Of a stretch of 64,000 bases of DNA, positions 25,798-34,078 are shown piece by piece. Both the position numbers and the translations under genes were made by a program. The notes beneath the pieces were generated by a model, which did no database searches, was not told the DNA's origin, and was given only the letters and a program-made list of their open reading frames with translations. This DNA is from JABDIP01 sp965250245 (GTDB lineage: Bacteria > Pseudomonadota > Alphaproteobacteria > DSM-16000 > Inquilinaceae), in contig OZ252296.1 of the NCBI GenBank assembly GCA_965250245.1, positions 4,960,001 to 5,024,000 of the forward strand. Reading direction: 5' to 3'. Position 1 is the stretch's first letter, and every line of letters begins with the position of its first letter.

Positions 25798-25836
25798 ACG
25801 GCCGCCGCATCGCCCCCGCGGCGGCCGTCCTTTTTT
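25798..25836 (+). terminator. Strong rho-independent terminator upstream of ccmA
   Basis: An 11-bp perfect stem (25798-25808 with 25818-25828), a 9-base loop and CC followed by six T. It lies 349 bases past the Sel1-repeat stop and 125 bases before ccmA, too far for a simple gene end, so it may close a leader or small RNA that begins in the AT-rich stretch before it. Confidence 0.8.
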
Positions 25837-25960
25837 CCGCCGCCCGAATTCCGCAGAGCGCTTTTGCTTGGACGTGCGCCGGGCTGTGCTATAGCAGCCG
25901 CCATGACCGGACCCGGTTTCCCGTTCCCCTTCCCGCCACCGCAAGCACGCCGCCCCGCCC

Positions 25961-26635
25961 ATGTTCGCCGGTGAAGACCTGTCCTGCGCACGCGGGCCGC
26001 GGCTGCTGTTCACCGGCCTCGGCTTCCGCGTCGAGCCCGGCGGGGCGCTGGTGCTGACCGGGCCGAACGGCAGCGGCAAGTCGACCCTGCTGCGGCTCAT
26101 GGCCGGGTTGATCCGGCCCCTGACCGGCGGCCTGACCTGGGACGGGCAGCCGCTGCACGGCGGCGACACGCCGGCGGCCGGCCGGCTCGCCTTCCTCGGC
26201 TACCAGGACGCCATCAAGCCGGCGCTTTCGGTCGCCGAGAACCTGGGCTTCTGGGCCGCGATGGCCGACCCGCACGAGGCCGCCGCCCGGGCCCGGATCG
26301 CGCTGGAGGAGCTGGGCATCGACACACTGGCCGACCTGCCCGGCCGATACCTCTCCTCGGGCCAGCGGCGGCGCCTGGCGATCGCCCGGCTGCTCGTCTC
26401 CGCCGCCCCGCTCTGGCTGCTGGACGAGCCGACCGTCGCCCTGGACACCGATGCCGTCGACCGGCTGGGCGCGGCGATCGCGCGCCACCGCAATGGCGGC
26501 GGCATCGCCATCGTCGCCACCCATGCCGCGCTGCCGCTGCCGGGCTCGGAACGGCTGCACGTTTCCGACTACGCGCCGGTGGCCGAGCCACTGGACGAGA
26601 CCGAAGCCGATGCCGTCGCGGAGGGGCTGGCGTGA
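25961..26635 (+). CDS. ccmA: Cytochrome c maturation ATPase CcmA
   Basis: ATPase of the CcmABCD complex, which releases holo-CcmE from CcmC during haem delivery. 224 residues: Walker A TGPNGSGKST near residue 34, the family's AFLGYQDAIKPALSVAENL, signature LSSGQRRRLAIARLL near 130, and Walker B LWLLDEPTVALD. The stop overlaps the GTG start of ccmB (GCGTGA), so the two are translationally coupled. It is the first gene of the ccm cluster. Confidence 0.96.
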   Translation: MFAGEDLSCARGPRLLFTGLGFRVEPGGALVLTGPNGSGKSTLLRLMAGLIRPLTGGLTWDGQPLHGGDTPAAGRLAFLGYQDAIKPALSVAENLGFWAAMADPHEAAARARIALEELGIDTLADLPGRYLSSGQRRRLAIARLLVSAAPLWLLDEPTVALDTDAVDRLGAAIARHRNGGGIAIVATHAALPLPGSERLHVSDYAPVAEPLDETEADAVAEGLA

Positions 26636-27297
26636 AACGCTTCGCCGCCCTGATCCTGCGCGACCTGAAACTGTCGCTGCGGGCCGGCACCGACGCCACC
26701 ACCGCGGTCATGTTCTTCGTCGTGACCGTGGTCATGTTTCCCCTGGCGCTGGGGCCCGAGGCGACGCTGCTGTCGCGGGTCGCCGCCGGCGTGATCTGGG
26801 TCGCCGCCCTGCTGGCCTCGCTGCTGTCCCTGGAGCGGCTGTTCGCCAATGACTACGAGGATGGCGGTCTCGACCTGCTGGCCCTGTCGCCATTGCCCCT
26901 GGAGGCCTGCGCCCTGGCCAAGGTGGCGGCGCACTGGCTGGTCACCGGCCTGCCGCTGATCGCCGCCGCCCCGGTGCTGGCGCTGCTGATGAACATGCCG
27001 GCCGACGGCTTCGTCGTGCTGATGGCCAGCCTGGCGCTTGGCACCCCGACCTTGAGCCTGATCGGCGCCGCCGGCGCCGCGCTCACCTTGGGCGCCCGGC
27101 GCGGCGGCGTCCTGCTGTCGCTGCTCGTGCTGCCGCTGTTCGTGCCGGTGCTGATCTTCGGCGCCACGGCCGTGGAGGCGGCGCTCACCGGTGTATCCGC
27201 CCGGCCGCATCTGCTGCTGCTCGCCGGCATGCTGGCCGCCGCCCTGCCGCTGGCCCCGATCGCCGCCGCCGCGGCGATCCGTCAGGCGCTGAGTTAG
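26632..27297 (+). CDS. ccmB: Cytochrome c maturation permease CcmB
   Basis: 221 residues, six spans, starting with GTG that overlaps the ccmA stop. It shows the CcmB pattern: KRFAALILRDLKLSLRAGTD at the N-terminus, LLASLLSLERLFANDYEDG with the FxxDxxDG loop, LLALSPLPLEACALAKVAAH, and LLSLLVLPLFVPVLIFGA. With CcmA and CcmC it forms the haem-handling ABC complex in the inner membrane. Confidence 0.96.
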   Translation: MKRFAALILRDLKLSLRAGTDATTAVMFFVVTVVMFPLALGPEATLLSRVAAGVIWVAALLASLLSLERLFANDYEDGGLDLLALSPLPLEACALAKVAAHWLVTGLPLIAAAPVLALLMNMPADGFVVLMASLALGTPTLSLIGAAGAALTLGARRGGVLLSLLVLPLFVPVLIFGATAVEAALTGVSARPHLLLLAGMLAAALPLAPIAAAAAIRQALS

Positions 27298-27321
27298 GCA
27301 GTCAATCAACGCCCCCTCCCG

Positions 27322-27407
27322 CGTCGTCCCCGGGCTTGACCCGGGGACCCATGCCGGGAGAGGCGCTGGCGGCACAATGGGTCCCCGGGTCAAGCCCGGG
27401 GACGACG
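27322..27407. repeat. 31-bp perfect inverted repeat inside the ccm cluster
   Basis: Bases 27322-27352 are the exact reverse complement of 27377-27407. Each arm is itself near-palindromic (CCCCGGGCTTGACCCGGGG). A typical alphaproteobacterial intergenic repeat. It sits in the 286-base gap between ccmB and ccmC and may end or attenuate the ccmAB message. Confidence 0.85.
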
Positions 27408-27583
27408 AAACCGAAGGGAGGCGTGTTCCGTAACTCCAATGACATCGATCAAGGCCGAGCCTCCGCCGCAAGGGCAACTTTGCGCATATGCGCGGCCCTG
27501 ACGATCATTTGACCGCGAGTGTGGCCATGTCCATGCCATCGTCATGGAATAGATCGCCGCAATCGCCTATCTAACCGGTTGAT

Positions 27584-28303
27584 ATGCATCGCTACGCAAA
27601 CCCGGCCCGGTTCCAGCGCATCAGCGCCGCCATCCTGCCATGGAGCACAGGCCTGACGGTCGTGCTGCTGGCGGTCGGGCTGTACTACGCGCTGTTCAAC
27701 TCGCCGGCCGACTACCAGCAGGGCGAGACGGTGCGGATCATGTATGTCCACGTGCCCGCCGCCTGGATGGCCATGTTCGTCTACGCCAATATGGCGGTGG
27801 CGAGCTTCATCGGCCTGGTCTGGCGCCACCCGCTGTCGGAGCTGTTCTGCAAGGCGGTGGCGCCGCTGGGTGCGGGTTTCACCGCCATCTGCCTGATCAG
27901 CGGCAGCCTGTGGGGCGAGCCCATGTGGGGCACCTGGTGGGTCTGGGACGCCCGGCTGACCAGCGTGTTGATCCTGTTCTTCCTCTATCTCGGCTACATC
28001 GCCCTGGTGAACGCCTTCGACGATCCCGGCCGGGGCCTGCGCGCCGGCGCCATCCTGGTGTTGATCGGCTCGGTCAACCTGCCGGTGATCAAGTTCTCGG
28101 TGGACTGGTGGAACACCCTGCACCAGCCGGCCTCGGTCAGCCGCCTGGACGTGCCGGCGATCGATCCCAGCATCCTGACCCCGCTGCTGATCATGTCGGC
28201 CGCCTTCACCGCCTATTTCGTCACCCTGGCGCTGGTCCGCACCCGGGCGGAGATCCTCAACCGCCGGGTCCAGGTCATGCAGCTCGCGCGGGCCGGCCAA
28301 TGA
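27584..28303 (+). CDS. ccmC: Cytochrome c maturation haem-binding protein CcmC
   Basis: 239 residues, six spans. It loads haem onto CcmE. The tryptophan-rich WWD motif is WGTWWVWDARLTSVLILFFLYLGYIA, and the two axial His are in YVHVPAAWMAM near residue 50 and in WWNTLHQPASVS near residue 180, both visible. The stop overlaps the ccmD start (CAATGA). A 286-base gap with a palindrome separates it from ccmB. Confidence 0.96.
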   Translation: MHRYANPARFQRISAAILPWSTGLTVVLLAVGLYYALFNSPADYQQGETVRIMYVHVPAAWMAMFVYANMAVASFIGLVWRHPLSELFCKAVAPLGAGFTAICLISGSLWGEPMWGTWWVWDARLTSVLILFFLYLGYIALVNAFDDPGRGLRAGAILVLIGSVNLPVIKFSVDWWNTLHQPASVSRLDVPAIDPSILTPLLIMSAAFTAYFVTLALVRTRAEILNRRVQVMQLARAGQ

Positions 28304-28515
28304 GCGAGTATCTCGCCATGGGCGGCCACGCCGCGTTCGTCTGGTCGGCCTATGCCGTGGCGACGATCGTCATGGTCGCCATGCTGCTGACATCGCTGCG
28401 GTCCCTGCGCCGCCAGCAGCAGGCGGTGCGCCTGCTGGAAGAGGCGCGCGGCCGGCGGCGGGAAGAGGCCCCCGCGGGCGCGGTGCCCGAGAGCGGCCCC
28501 GGAGCAACCCGATGA
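28300..28515 (+). CDS. ccmD: Cytochrome c maturation small protein CcmD
   Basis: 71 residues. One span (AAFVWSAYAVATIVMVAMLL) follows the typical MGGHAAFVW opening; the tail is basic then Pro/Gly-rich (EEARGRRREEAPAGAVPES). CcmD helps release holo-CcmE from the CcmABC complex. It overlaps ccmC by four bases and ccmE by four, so it is coupled both ways. Confidence 0.94.
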   Translation: MSEYLAMGGHAAFVWSAYAVATIVMVAMLLTSLRSLRRQQQAVRLLEEARGRRREEAPAGAVPESGPGATR

Positions 28516-28961
28516 CCCGCAAGCGCCGCCGGCTCTACCTGCTCGGCCTGTCGCTCACCGGCCTGGCCGTGGCGGCGGCGCTGACCCTGACCGCCTTCCA
28601 GGACAATCTGCTGTTCTTCTACAGCCCCAGCGACCTGCAGGCGAAGCCGGTCGCTGTCGACCAGCGGTTCCGCCTGGGCGGGCTGGTGGCCGAGGAGAGC
28701 TTCGAGCGGCTGGAGGACGGCATCACCGTCGCCTTCACCGTCACCGACCTCGCCAACACCGTGCCGGTGGTCTACAGCGGCATCCTGCCGGACCTGTTCC
28801 GCGAGGGGCAGGGCGTGGTGGCCGAGGGCAGCCTGCGCACCGACGGCGTGTTCGTGGCCTCCGACGTGCTGGCCAAGCATGACGAGACCTACATGCCGCG
28901 CGAGGTCGCCGATGCCCTGCGGGAAAGCGGCGAGTGGCGCGGCGGGGATTACGGGCAATGA
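28512..28961 (+). CDS. ccmE: Cytochrome c maturation haem chaperone CcmE
   Basis: 149 residues. An N-terminal anchor (LYLLGLSLTGLAVAAALTLT) is followed by the periplasmic OB-fold beta barrel. The covalent haem-binding His 123 and Tyr 127 are in LAKHDETYMP, matching HxxxY. The family pattern FRLGGLV and PVVYSGILPDLFREGQGVV is present. It overlaps ccmD and ccmF by four bases each. Confidence 0.97.
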   Translation: MTRKRRRLYLLGLSLTGLAVAAALTLTAFQDNLLFFYSPSDLQAKPVAVDQRFRLGGLVAEESFERLEDGITVAFTVTDLANTVPVVYSGILPDLFREGQGVVAEGSLRTDGVFVASDVLAKHDETYMPREVADALRESGEWRGGDYGQ

Positions 28962-30949
28962 TCCCGGAGCTCGGGCATTTCGCGCTGATCCTGGCACTGC
29001 TGCTGGCGGCGGTGCAGTCCTTCGTGCCCCTGGTAGGCGCGGCGCGCGGCGATGCCGACTGGATGGCTATGGCGCGGCCGGCGGCGGTCGGCCAGTTCGC
29101 CATGATCCTGTTCGCCTTCCTGGCGCTGATGTACGCCTTCGTGGTCTCCGACTTCACCGTCTCCAACGTGGTGGCCAACAGCCACTCGGCCAAGCCGATG
29201 CTCTACAAGGTGTCCGGCGTCTGGGGCAATCACGAGGGCTCGATGGTGCTCTGGGTGCTGATCCTGGCGCTGTTCGGCGCCATGGTGGCGGTGTTCGGCA
29301 ACAACCTGCCGCCGCGCCTGCAGGCCCGGGTGCTGTCGGTGCAGGCGATGATCGGCTTGGGCTTCCTCGCCTTCATCCTGCTGACCTCCAACCCGTTCCT
29401 GCGGGTCGATCCGCCACCGCTGGACGGCAACGACCTGAACCCGCTGCTGCAGGACCCGGGCCTCGCCTTCCACCCGCCCTTCCTCTATCTCGGCTATGTC
29501 GGCTTCTCCATGGCCTTCAGCTTCGCCGTGGCCGCCCTGATCGAGGGCCGGGTCGACGCCGCCTGGGCGCGCTGGGTCCGGCCCTGGACCCTGGCCGCCT
29601 GGTGCGCGCTGACCGTCGGCATCGGGCTTGGCTCCTGGTGGGCCTATTACGAGCTTGGCTGGGGCGGCTGGTGGTTCTGGGACCCGGTGGAGAATGCCAG
29701 CTTCATGCCCTGGCTGACCGGCACCGCGTTGTTGCACTCCGCAATCGTGGTGGAGAAGCGCGACACCCTGAAGAGCTGGACCATCCTGCTGGCAATCCTG
29801 ACCTTCGGCCTCAGCCTGCTCGGCACCTTCCTGGTGCGCTCCGGCATCCTGACCTCGGTGCATGCCTTTGCCGTCGATCCCGAGCGCGGCGTCTTCATCC
29901 TGGCCCTGCTGGCCCTCACCATCGGCGGCTCACTGACGCTCTACGCAATCCGGGCGCCGTCGCTGAAGGGCGGCGGACTGTTCGCGCCGATCAGCCGCGA
30001 GGGCGGGCTGGTGCTGAACAACGCCCTGCTGACCATCGCCGCCGCCGTGGTGCTGATCGGCACGCTCTATCCGCTGCTGCTGGAATCGATCGGCGGCGGC
30101 AAGGTCTCTGTCGGACCGCCCTTCTTCAACACCGCCTTCCTGCCGCTGGCGACGGCGCTGGTCGGCGTCATGGCGATCGGGCCGATGATGGCCTGGAAGC
30201 GCGGCGACCTCGCCGGCGCGATCGGCCGGCTGAAGATCGCCGCGGTCCTGTCCGTCGTCGTCGCGCTGGGATCGGCCTACGCCTATTCCGGCGGGCCGGT
30301 GCTCGCACCGCTGGGCATCGCCTTCGCCGCCTGGGCCTTCTTCGGCGCCCTGACCGAATTCGCCGAGCGCATCCGCCTGTTCCGCATCCCCCTGGGCGAT
30401 AGTTGGCGGCGCGCTCAGGGGCTGCCGCGCAGCGCCTGGGGCCTGACCATCGCCCATGCCGGCATGGGCATCGCCATTGCCGGCATGGTCGGCACCTCGG
30501 TCTGGAAGACCGAGCGCATCGAATCCCTCGCCCCCGGCCAGGACATCGCCGTGGCCGGCTACGAGGTCACCTTCGACGGTGTCGAGCAGGTCCAGGGACC
30601 GAACTATGTCGCCGAGCGCGGCCTGTTGACCGTCCGCCGGGACGGGGATTTCGTGACCGTGCTGCAGCCGGAAAAGCGCTTCTACCCGGTCGCCGGCATG
30701 CCGACCACCGAGGCGGCGATCCGCACCACGCTGATCGCCGACCTCTACGCCGCGCTGGGCGACGGGCCGGATGCCCAGGGCCGCTGGGTTGTCCGGATGT
30801 GGCACCACCCGCTGGTGCCGTGGATCTGGGCCGGGTCCATCATCATGGCGCTGGGCGGCATGGTCAGCCTGAGCGACCGGCGGCTGCGCGTCGGCGCCCC
30901 GACCCGGGCCCGCCGGACCGCGCCGGCCGCGGTGCAACCGGCGGAATAG
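28958..30949 (+). CDS. ccmF: Cytochrome c haem lyase subunit CcmF
   Basis: 663 residues, about 15 spans. The WWD domain is GWGGWWFWDPVENASFMPWL near residue 230, with further signatures KSWTILLAILTFGLSLLGTFLVRSG and HPPFLYLGYVGF. CcmF with CcmH takes haem from CcmE and attaches it to apocytochrome c. The start at 28958 overlaps the ccmE stop; the open frame continues upstream but inside ccmE. A repeat block and a 77-residue gene follow before ccmG. Confidence 0.96.
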   Translation: MIPELGHFALILALLLAAVQSFVPLVGAARGDADWMAMARPAAVGQFAMILFAFLALMYAFVVSDFTVSNVVANSHSAKPMLYKVSGVWGNHEGSMVLWVLILALFGAMVAVFGNNLPPRLQARVLSVQAMIGLGFLAFILLTSNPFLRVDPPPLDGNDLNPLLQDPGLAFHPPFLYLGYVGFSMAFSFAVAALIEGRVDAAWARWVRPWTLAAWCALTVGIGLGSWWAYYELGWGGWWFWDPVENASFMPWLTGTALLHSAIVVEKRDTLKSWTILLAILTFGLSLLGTFLVRSGILTSVHAFAVDPERGVFILALLALTIGGSLTLYAIRAPSLKGGGLFAPISREGGLVLNNALLTIAAAVVLIGTLYPLLLESIGGGKVSVGPPFFNTAFLPLATALVGVMAIGPMMAWKRGDLAGAIGRLKIAAVLSVVVALGSAYAYSGGPVLAPLGIAFAAWAFFGALTEFAERIRLFRIPLGDSWRRAQGLPRSAWGLTIAHAGMGIAIAGMVGTSVWKTERIESLAPGQDIAVAGYEVTFDGVEQVQGPNYVAERGLLTVRRDGDFVTVLQPEKRFYPVAGMPTTEAAIRTTLIADLYAALGDGPDAQGRWVVRMWHHPLVPWIWAGSIIMALGGMVSLSDRRLRVGAPTRARRTAPAAVQPAE

Positions 30950-31003
30950 ACCTGACGATCTGAAGAGGACGGGAATTGCGTCTTTCCGACGTCCAGCGCG
31001 AAG

Positions 31004-31123
31004 CCCTCACCCGGCTCGCTCCGCTCGCCACCCTCTCCCAGGGGGAGAGGGTAATCCGGAGCCTGCCCGATGAACCTTCTCCCCCTGGGAGAGGGTGGCG
31101 AGCATCAGCGAGCCGGGTGAGGG
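31004..31123. repeat. Palindromic intergenic repeat pair (CCCTCACCCGG family), ccmF-ccmG
   Basis: CCCTCACCCGGCTCGCT at 31004 faces its inverse ending at 31123, with CCCTCTCCC/GGGAGAGGG arms between. The same family occurs at 33850-33970, 49051-49267 and 59861-60008 in this window. Confidence 0.85.
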
Positions 31124-31190
31124 CTTGGAGCGCAGGACAACGAATCCTGCGCGGGATTGATGGCGCGCACCGCATGACCGAAGCCAGCCG

Positions 31191-31424
31191 ATGAACGAGC
31201 CTGTCCCCCGCCACCACAAGCCGCTGCCCAAGCGGTTCGCCGCGCGGCTGAGCGAGCCGGCCTATGCGACATTGCGCGACCTCGCCGAGGCGACCGGCCT
31301 TGGCAACAACTACGTGCTGACGGTGCTGCTGGAGGATGCCGAGACGACCATCGATCGGGATGCCTTCCTGCGCGCCGCCGAGGCCATGAAGCGGCGTCAC
31401 GCCAAGGAACCGAAAGCGACATGA
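31191..31424 (+). CDS. 77-residue hypothetical protein between ccmF and ccmG
   Basis: Not a known Ccm subunit. Basic N-terminus (NEPVPRHHKPLPKRFAARLS), then PAYATLRDLAEATGLGNNYVLTVLLEDAE, whose helix-helix layout could be a ribbon-helix-helix-like DNA- or RNA-binding fold; the tail is basic (RAAEAMKRRHAKEPKAT). The stop overlaps the ccmG ATG (ACATGA), so it is translationally coupled to ccmG and surely expressed if ccmG relies on it. The ribosome site before 31191 is weak (AAGCCAGCCG). Role unknown: regulator or chaperone are guesses. Confidence 0.65.
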   Translation: MNEPVPRHHKPLPKRFAARLSEPAYATLRDLAEATGLGNNYVLTVLLEDAETTIDRDAFLRAAEAMKRRHAKEPKAT

Positions 31425-31957
31425 AGCGCTTCGCCTTCGCCCTGCCATTGCTGCTGTTCGCCGCCGTCGCGATCTGGATGGCGGTGCCGCTGATCCGCGG
31501 CGACGATCCCGGCATCGTGCCCTCGGCGCTGATCGACCGCCCCGCACCCGACTTCGCCCTGCCGGCCCTGCCCGGCGTTCCGGGCGGCGTGGCGCGGGAC
31601 GATCTGGCCGGCTCGGTGCGACTGGTGAACTTCTTCGCAAGCTGGTGCGTGCCCTGCCTGGCGGAGCACCCGCTGCTGACCCGCCTGGCGCGGGAGGACG
31701 GCATCCCGGTCTATGGCGTCAACTACAAGGACGCCGCCGCCGACGCCACCGAATGGCTCGACCGCCACGGCAATCCCTATGAGAGGGTCGGCGCCGATGC
31801 CGATGGCCGCACCGCCATCGATTGGGGCGTCTACGGCGTCCCGGAGACCTTCGTGGTCGATCGCGACGGCCATATCCGCTACCGCCATGCCGGCCCGCTG
31901 ACCCCGGACATCGTGCGCGACGAGTTGATGCCGCTGATCACGGAGCTGTCGCAGTGA
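31421..31957 (+). CDS. ccmG: Thiol:disulphide oxidoreductase CcmG/DsbE
   Basis: 178 residues. An N-terminal anchor (FALPLLLFAAVAIWMAVPLI) precedes a periplasmic thioredoxin domain. The active site is WCVPC (Cys 76 and 79) and the cis-Pro is in YGVPETFVVDRDG. RPAPDFALPALPG is the typical CcmG lead-in. It reduces the haem-binding cysteines of apocytochrome c. Coupled to the upstream 77-residue gene and to ccmH (GTG overlapping its TGA). Confidence 0.96.
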   Translation: MKRFAFALPLLLFAAVAIWMAVPLIRGDDPGIVPSALIDRPAPDFALPALPGVPGGVARDDLAGSVRLVNFFASWCVPCLAEHPLLTRLAREDGIPVYGVNYKDAAADATEWLDRHGNPYERVGADADGRTAIDWGVYGVPETFVVDRDGHIRYRHAGPLTPDIVRDELMPLITELSQ

Positions 31958-32457
31958 CCGCCCTTGCCAGGATGGCGGCGGTCGTGGTCCTGGCGCTCGG
32001 CCTGTGGCCGGGCGCGGCCGGCGCGGTCGAGCCCGACGAGCGGCTGGAGGATCCGGTGCTGGAGGCGCGCGCCCGGGAGTTGTCGAAGGAGCTGCGCTGC
32101 CTGGTCTGCCAGAACCAGTCGATCGACGACAGCAATGCCGATCTGGCCCGCGACCTGCGCGTCCTGGTGCGCCAGCGGCTGGTCGCCGGCGACAGCGATG
32201 CCGAAGTCCTGGATTTTGTGACCACGCGCTATGGCGACTACGTGCTGCTGCGGCCGCCGGTGAAGCCGGAGACCTATGCCCTGTGGTTCGGGCCGGCGGC
32301 GATCGCGGTGATCGTGGCCATCGGCCTGGCCCTGGCGATGCGCAACCGCGCCGGCGCCCGCACCGAGCCCGACCCGCTGACCCCGGACGAGCGCCGGCGG
32401 GTCGACGCGCTGCTGCGGCAGAAGGCCAATCCGGACGGCAGGGACGGCGCGTCGTGA
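31954..32457 (+). CDS. ccmH: Cytochrome c maturation protein CcmH
   Basis: 167 residues, starting at a GTG that overlaps the ccmG stop. Signal peptide (MAAVVVLALGLWPGAAGAV), then the CcmL/CcmH domain with redox motif LRCLVCQNQSIDDSNADLA (Cys 49 and 52), and one late span (FGPAAIAVIVAIGLALAM). It takes part in thiol reduction of apocytochrome c and in haem ligation with CcmF. The stop overlaps the ccmI start region (GTGATG). Confidence 0.96.
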   Translation: MTALARMAAVVVLALGLWPGAAGAVEPDERLEDPVLEARARELSKELRCLVCQNQSIDDSNADLARDLRVLVRQRLVAGDSDAEVLDFVTTRYGDYVLLRPPVKPETYALWFGPAAIAVIVAIGLALAMRNRAGARTEPDPLTPDERRRVDALLRQKANPDGRDGAS

Positions 32458-33827
32458 TGCTGTGGTTTGCCGCCGCCGTGATGACGGCGTCTGTCGTCTG
32501 CCTGCTGCTGTGGCAGCGGCGCCCCGGGCCGGAAGCGGATGCCGGCGATTACGACGTGGCCGTCTACAAGGACCAGCTGGCGGAGGTCGAGCGCGACGCC
32601 GAGCGCGGCCTGATCGATGCCGGCCAGGCGGAGGCGGCGCGCACCGAGATCTCCCGCCGCATGCTGACGGCCGCCGACCGTGCCGAAGGGGCGGGTGGCG
32701 CGAGCCGATCCGGCGCGCAGTGGCTGCGCCTGGGCGTGGTGGCACTGCTGCCAGCCGCCGCGCTGGCGCTCTACCTGCCGTCCGGCAGTCCTGATCTGCC
32801 GTCCCAGCCCTTCGCGGCCCGCGACCAGTCGGGGCAGGAGGCGATGATGGCGGCGCTGCGCGAGGCGGATGCCCTGGCCGCCACGCTGGTCGACAATCCC
32901 AATGACGCCGTCGGCTGGGTCGAGCTCGGCCAGCGCTATCGCCAGCTCGGCCGGCCGGCCGAGGCGATCCCGGCCTTCGTCCGCGCCATCGGCCTCACCG
33001 GCGGCGATCCGATCGTGACCGTCCTCTATGGCGAGGCTCTGGTCGAGGCGGCCAGCGGCGTGGTCACCGAAGACGCCGTGCGGGCCTTCGAATCCGCGCT
33101 CGAACGGCAGCCCGACGAGCCGCGGGCGCAATACTACCTGGCCCTGGCCCGCGCCCAGGCGGGCGACGAGGCCGGCGCGCTGGCGCGCTGGCAGGCGCTG
33201 GCCGCCGCCAGCCCGGCCGACGCGCCCTGGCTGCAATCCACCGAGGCCCAGATCCGCCGCATGGCAGAGCGCCTGGGCCTCGATCCCGACGAGGCGGTGC
33301 CCGCGCCGCTGGCGGCCGATACCGCGTCGCGCGGGCCGACCGCGGCCGATATCGCCGCCGCCCAATCCATGTCGCCGGAAGAGCAGGAGGCGATGATCCG
33401 CGGCATGGTCGAGGGGCTGGCCAGCCGCATGGAGGACACGCCCGACGACCTGACCGGCTGGATCCGCCTCGGCGCCGCCTATCGGGTACTGGGGCAGGCG
33501 GAGGACGCGGTCGCCGCCCTGTCCCGCGCCGCGGCGCTGGCGCCGGACGACCAAGAAATCCTGGTCGCCTACAGCGACGCGATGCTGGACACCCCGGCCG
33601 GCCGCGACCTGTCGCCGGAATTCATCGCCGTCATGGACCGGCTGCTGGCCCTCGACCCGAACGACACCCGCGCCCTGTGGTTCCTGGGCGCCCGGGCGCT
33701 CGCCGACAACCGCCCGGACGAGGCGCAGGCCCTGTGGGGCCGGCTTCTCGACCAGCTCGAACCCGGCACCGAGGCCTACCGGACGGTGCAGGATTTCCTG
33801 GCCTCGGTGAGCCCGGACGAGCCCTGA
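32457..33827 (+). CDS. ccmI: Cytochrome c maturation apocytochrome chaperone CcmI
   Basis: 456 residues. Two N-terminal spans (LWFAAAVMTASVVCLLLW and LRLGVVALLPAAALALYL) flank a short coiled loop with YKDQLAEVERDAERGLID, the CcmI-1 signature. The periplasmic CcmI-2 part has TPR repeats (AVGWVELGQRYRQLGRPAEA, LTGWIRLGAAYRVLGQAEDA). It binds the C-termini of apocytochromes c. The start may be ATG 32457 or GTG 32454. Last gene of the ccm cluster. Confidence 0.94.
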   Translation: MLWFAAAVMTASVVCLLLWQRRPGPEADAGDYDVAVYKDQLAEVERDAERGLIDAGQAEAARTEISRRMLTAADRAEGAGGASRSGAQWLRLGVVALLPAAALALYLPSGSPDLPSQPFAARDQSGQEAMMAALREADALAATLVDNPNDAVGWVELGQRYRQLGRPAEAIPAFVRAIGLTGGDPIVTVLYGEALVEAASGVVTEDAVRAFESALERQPDEPRAQYYLALARAQAGDEAGALARWQALAAASPADAPWLQSTEAQIRRMAERLGLDPDEAVPAPLAADTASRGPTAADIAAAQSMSPEEQEAMIRGMVEGLASRMEDTPDDLTGWIRLGAAYRVLGQAEDAVAALSRAAALAPDDQEILVAYSDAMLDTPAGRDLSPEFIAVMDRLLALDPNDTRALWFLGARALADNRPDEAQALWGRLLDQLEPGTEAYRTVQDFLASVSPDEP

Positions 33828-33849
33828 TCCATAGGCCGGCACGGTCCAG

Positions 33850-33970
33850 CCCTCACCCGGCTCGCTGCGCTCGCCACCCTCTCCCAGAGGGAGAGGGTTA
33901 CATGTGCCGGCCGAGGTTTACCCTCTCCCTCTGGGAGAGGGTGGACTGCCGCAGGCAGGCCGGGTGAGGG
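33850..33970. repeat. Palindromic intergenic repeat pair (CCCTCACCCGG family), after ccmI
   Basis: CCCTCACCCGGCTCGCTGCG at 33850 faces GGCCGGGTGAGGG ending at 33970. The inner arms CCCTCTCCC and GGGAGAGGG can form a long hairpin at the end of the ccm operon. Confidence 0.85.
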
Positions 33971-34078
33971 CAGCACGGGGGTGACGTTATCCGGGTCGTA
34001 GCCGTGGCCCAGCGCCCTTCCACGCGGCAGACCTTGTCTCTACACTCGTCCTTGCCGTGATTGGCAGGGGGAGCGCGG

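Noticed and set aside
25780..25830. TPP riboswitch, because of CTGAGA before the terminator
   Set aside because: The other conserved TPP blocks are missing and the downstream gene is ccmA, not a thiamine gene.
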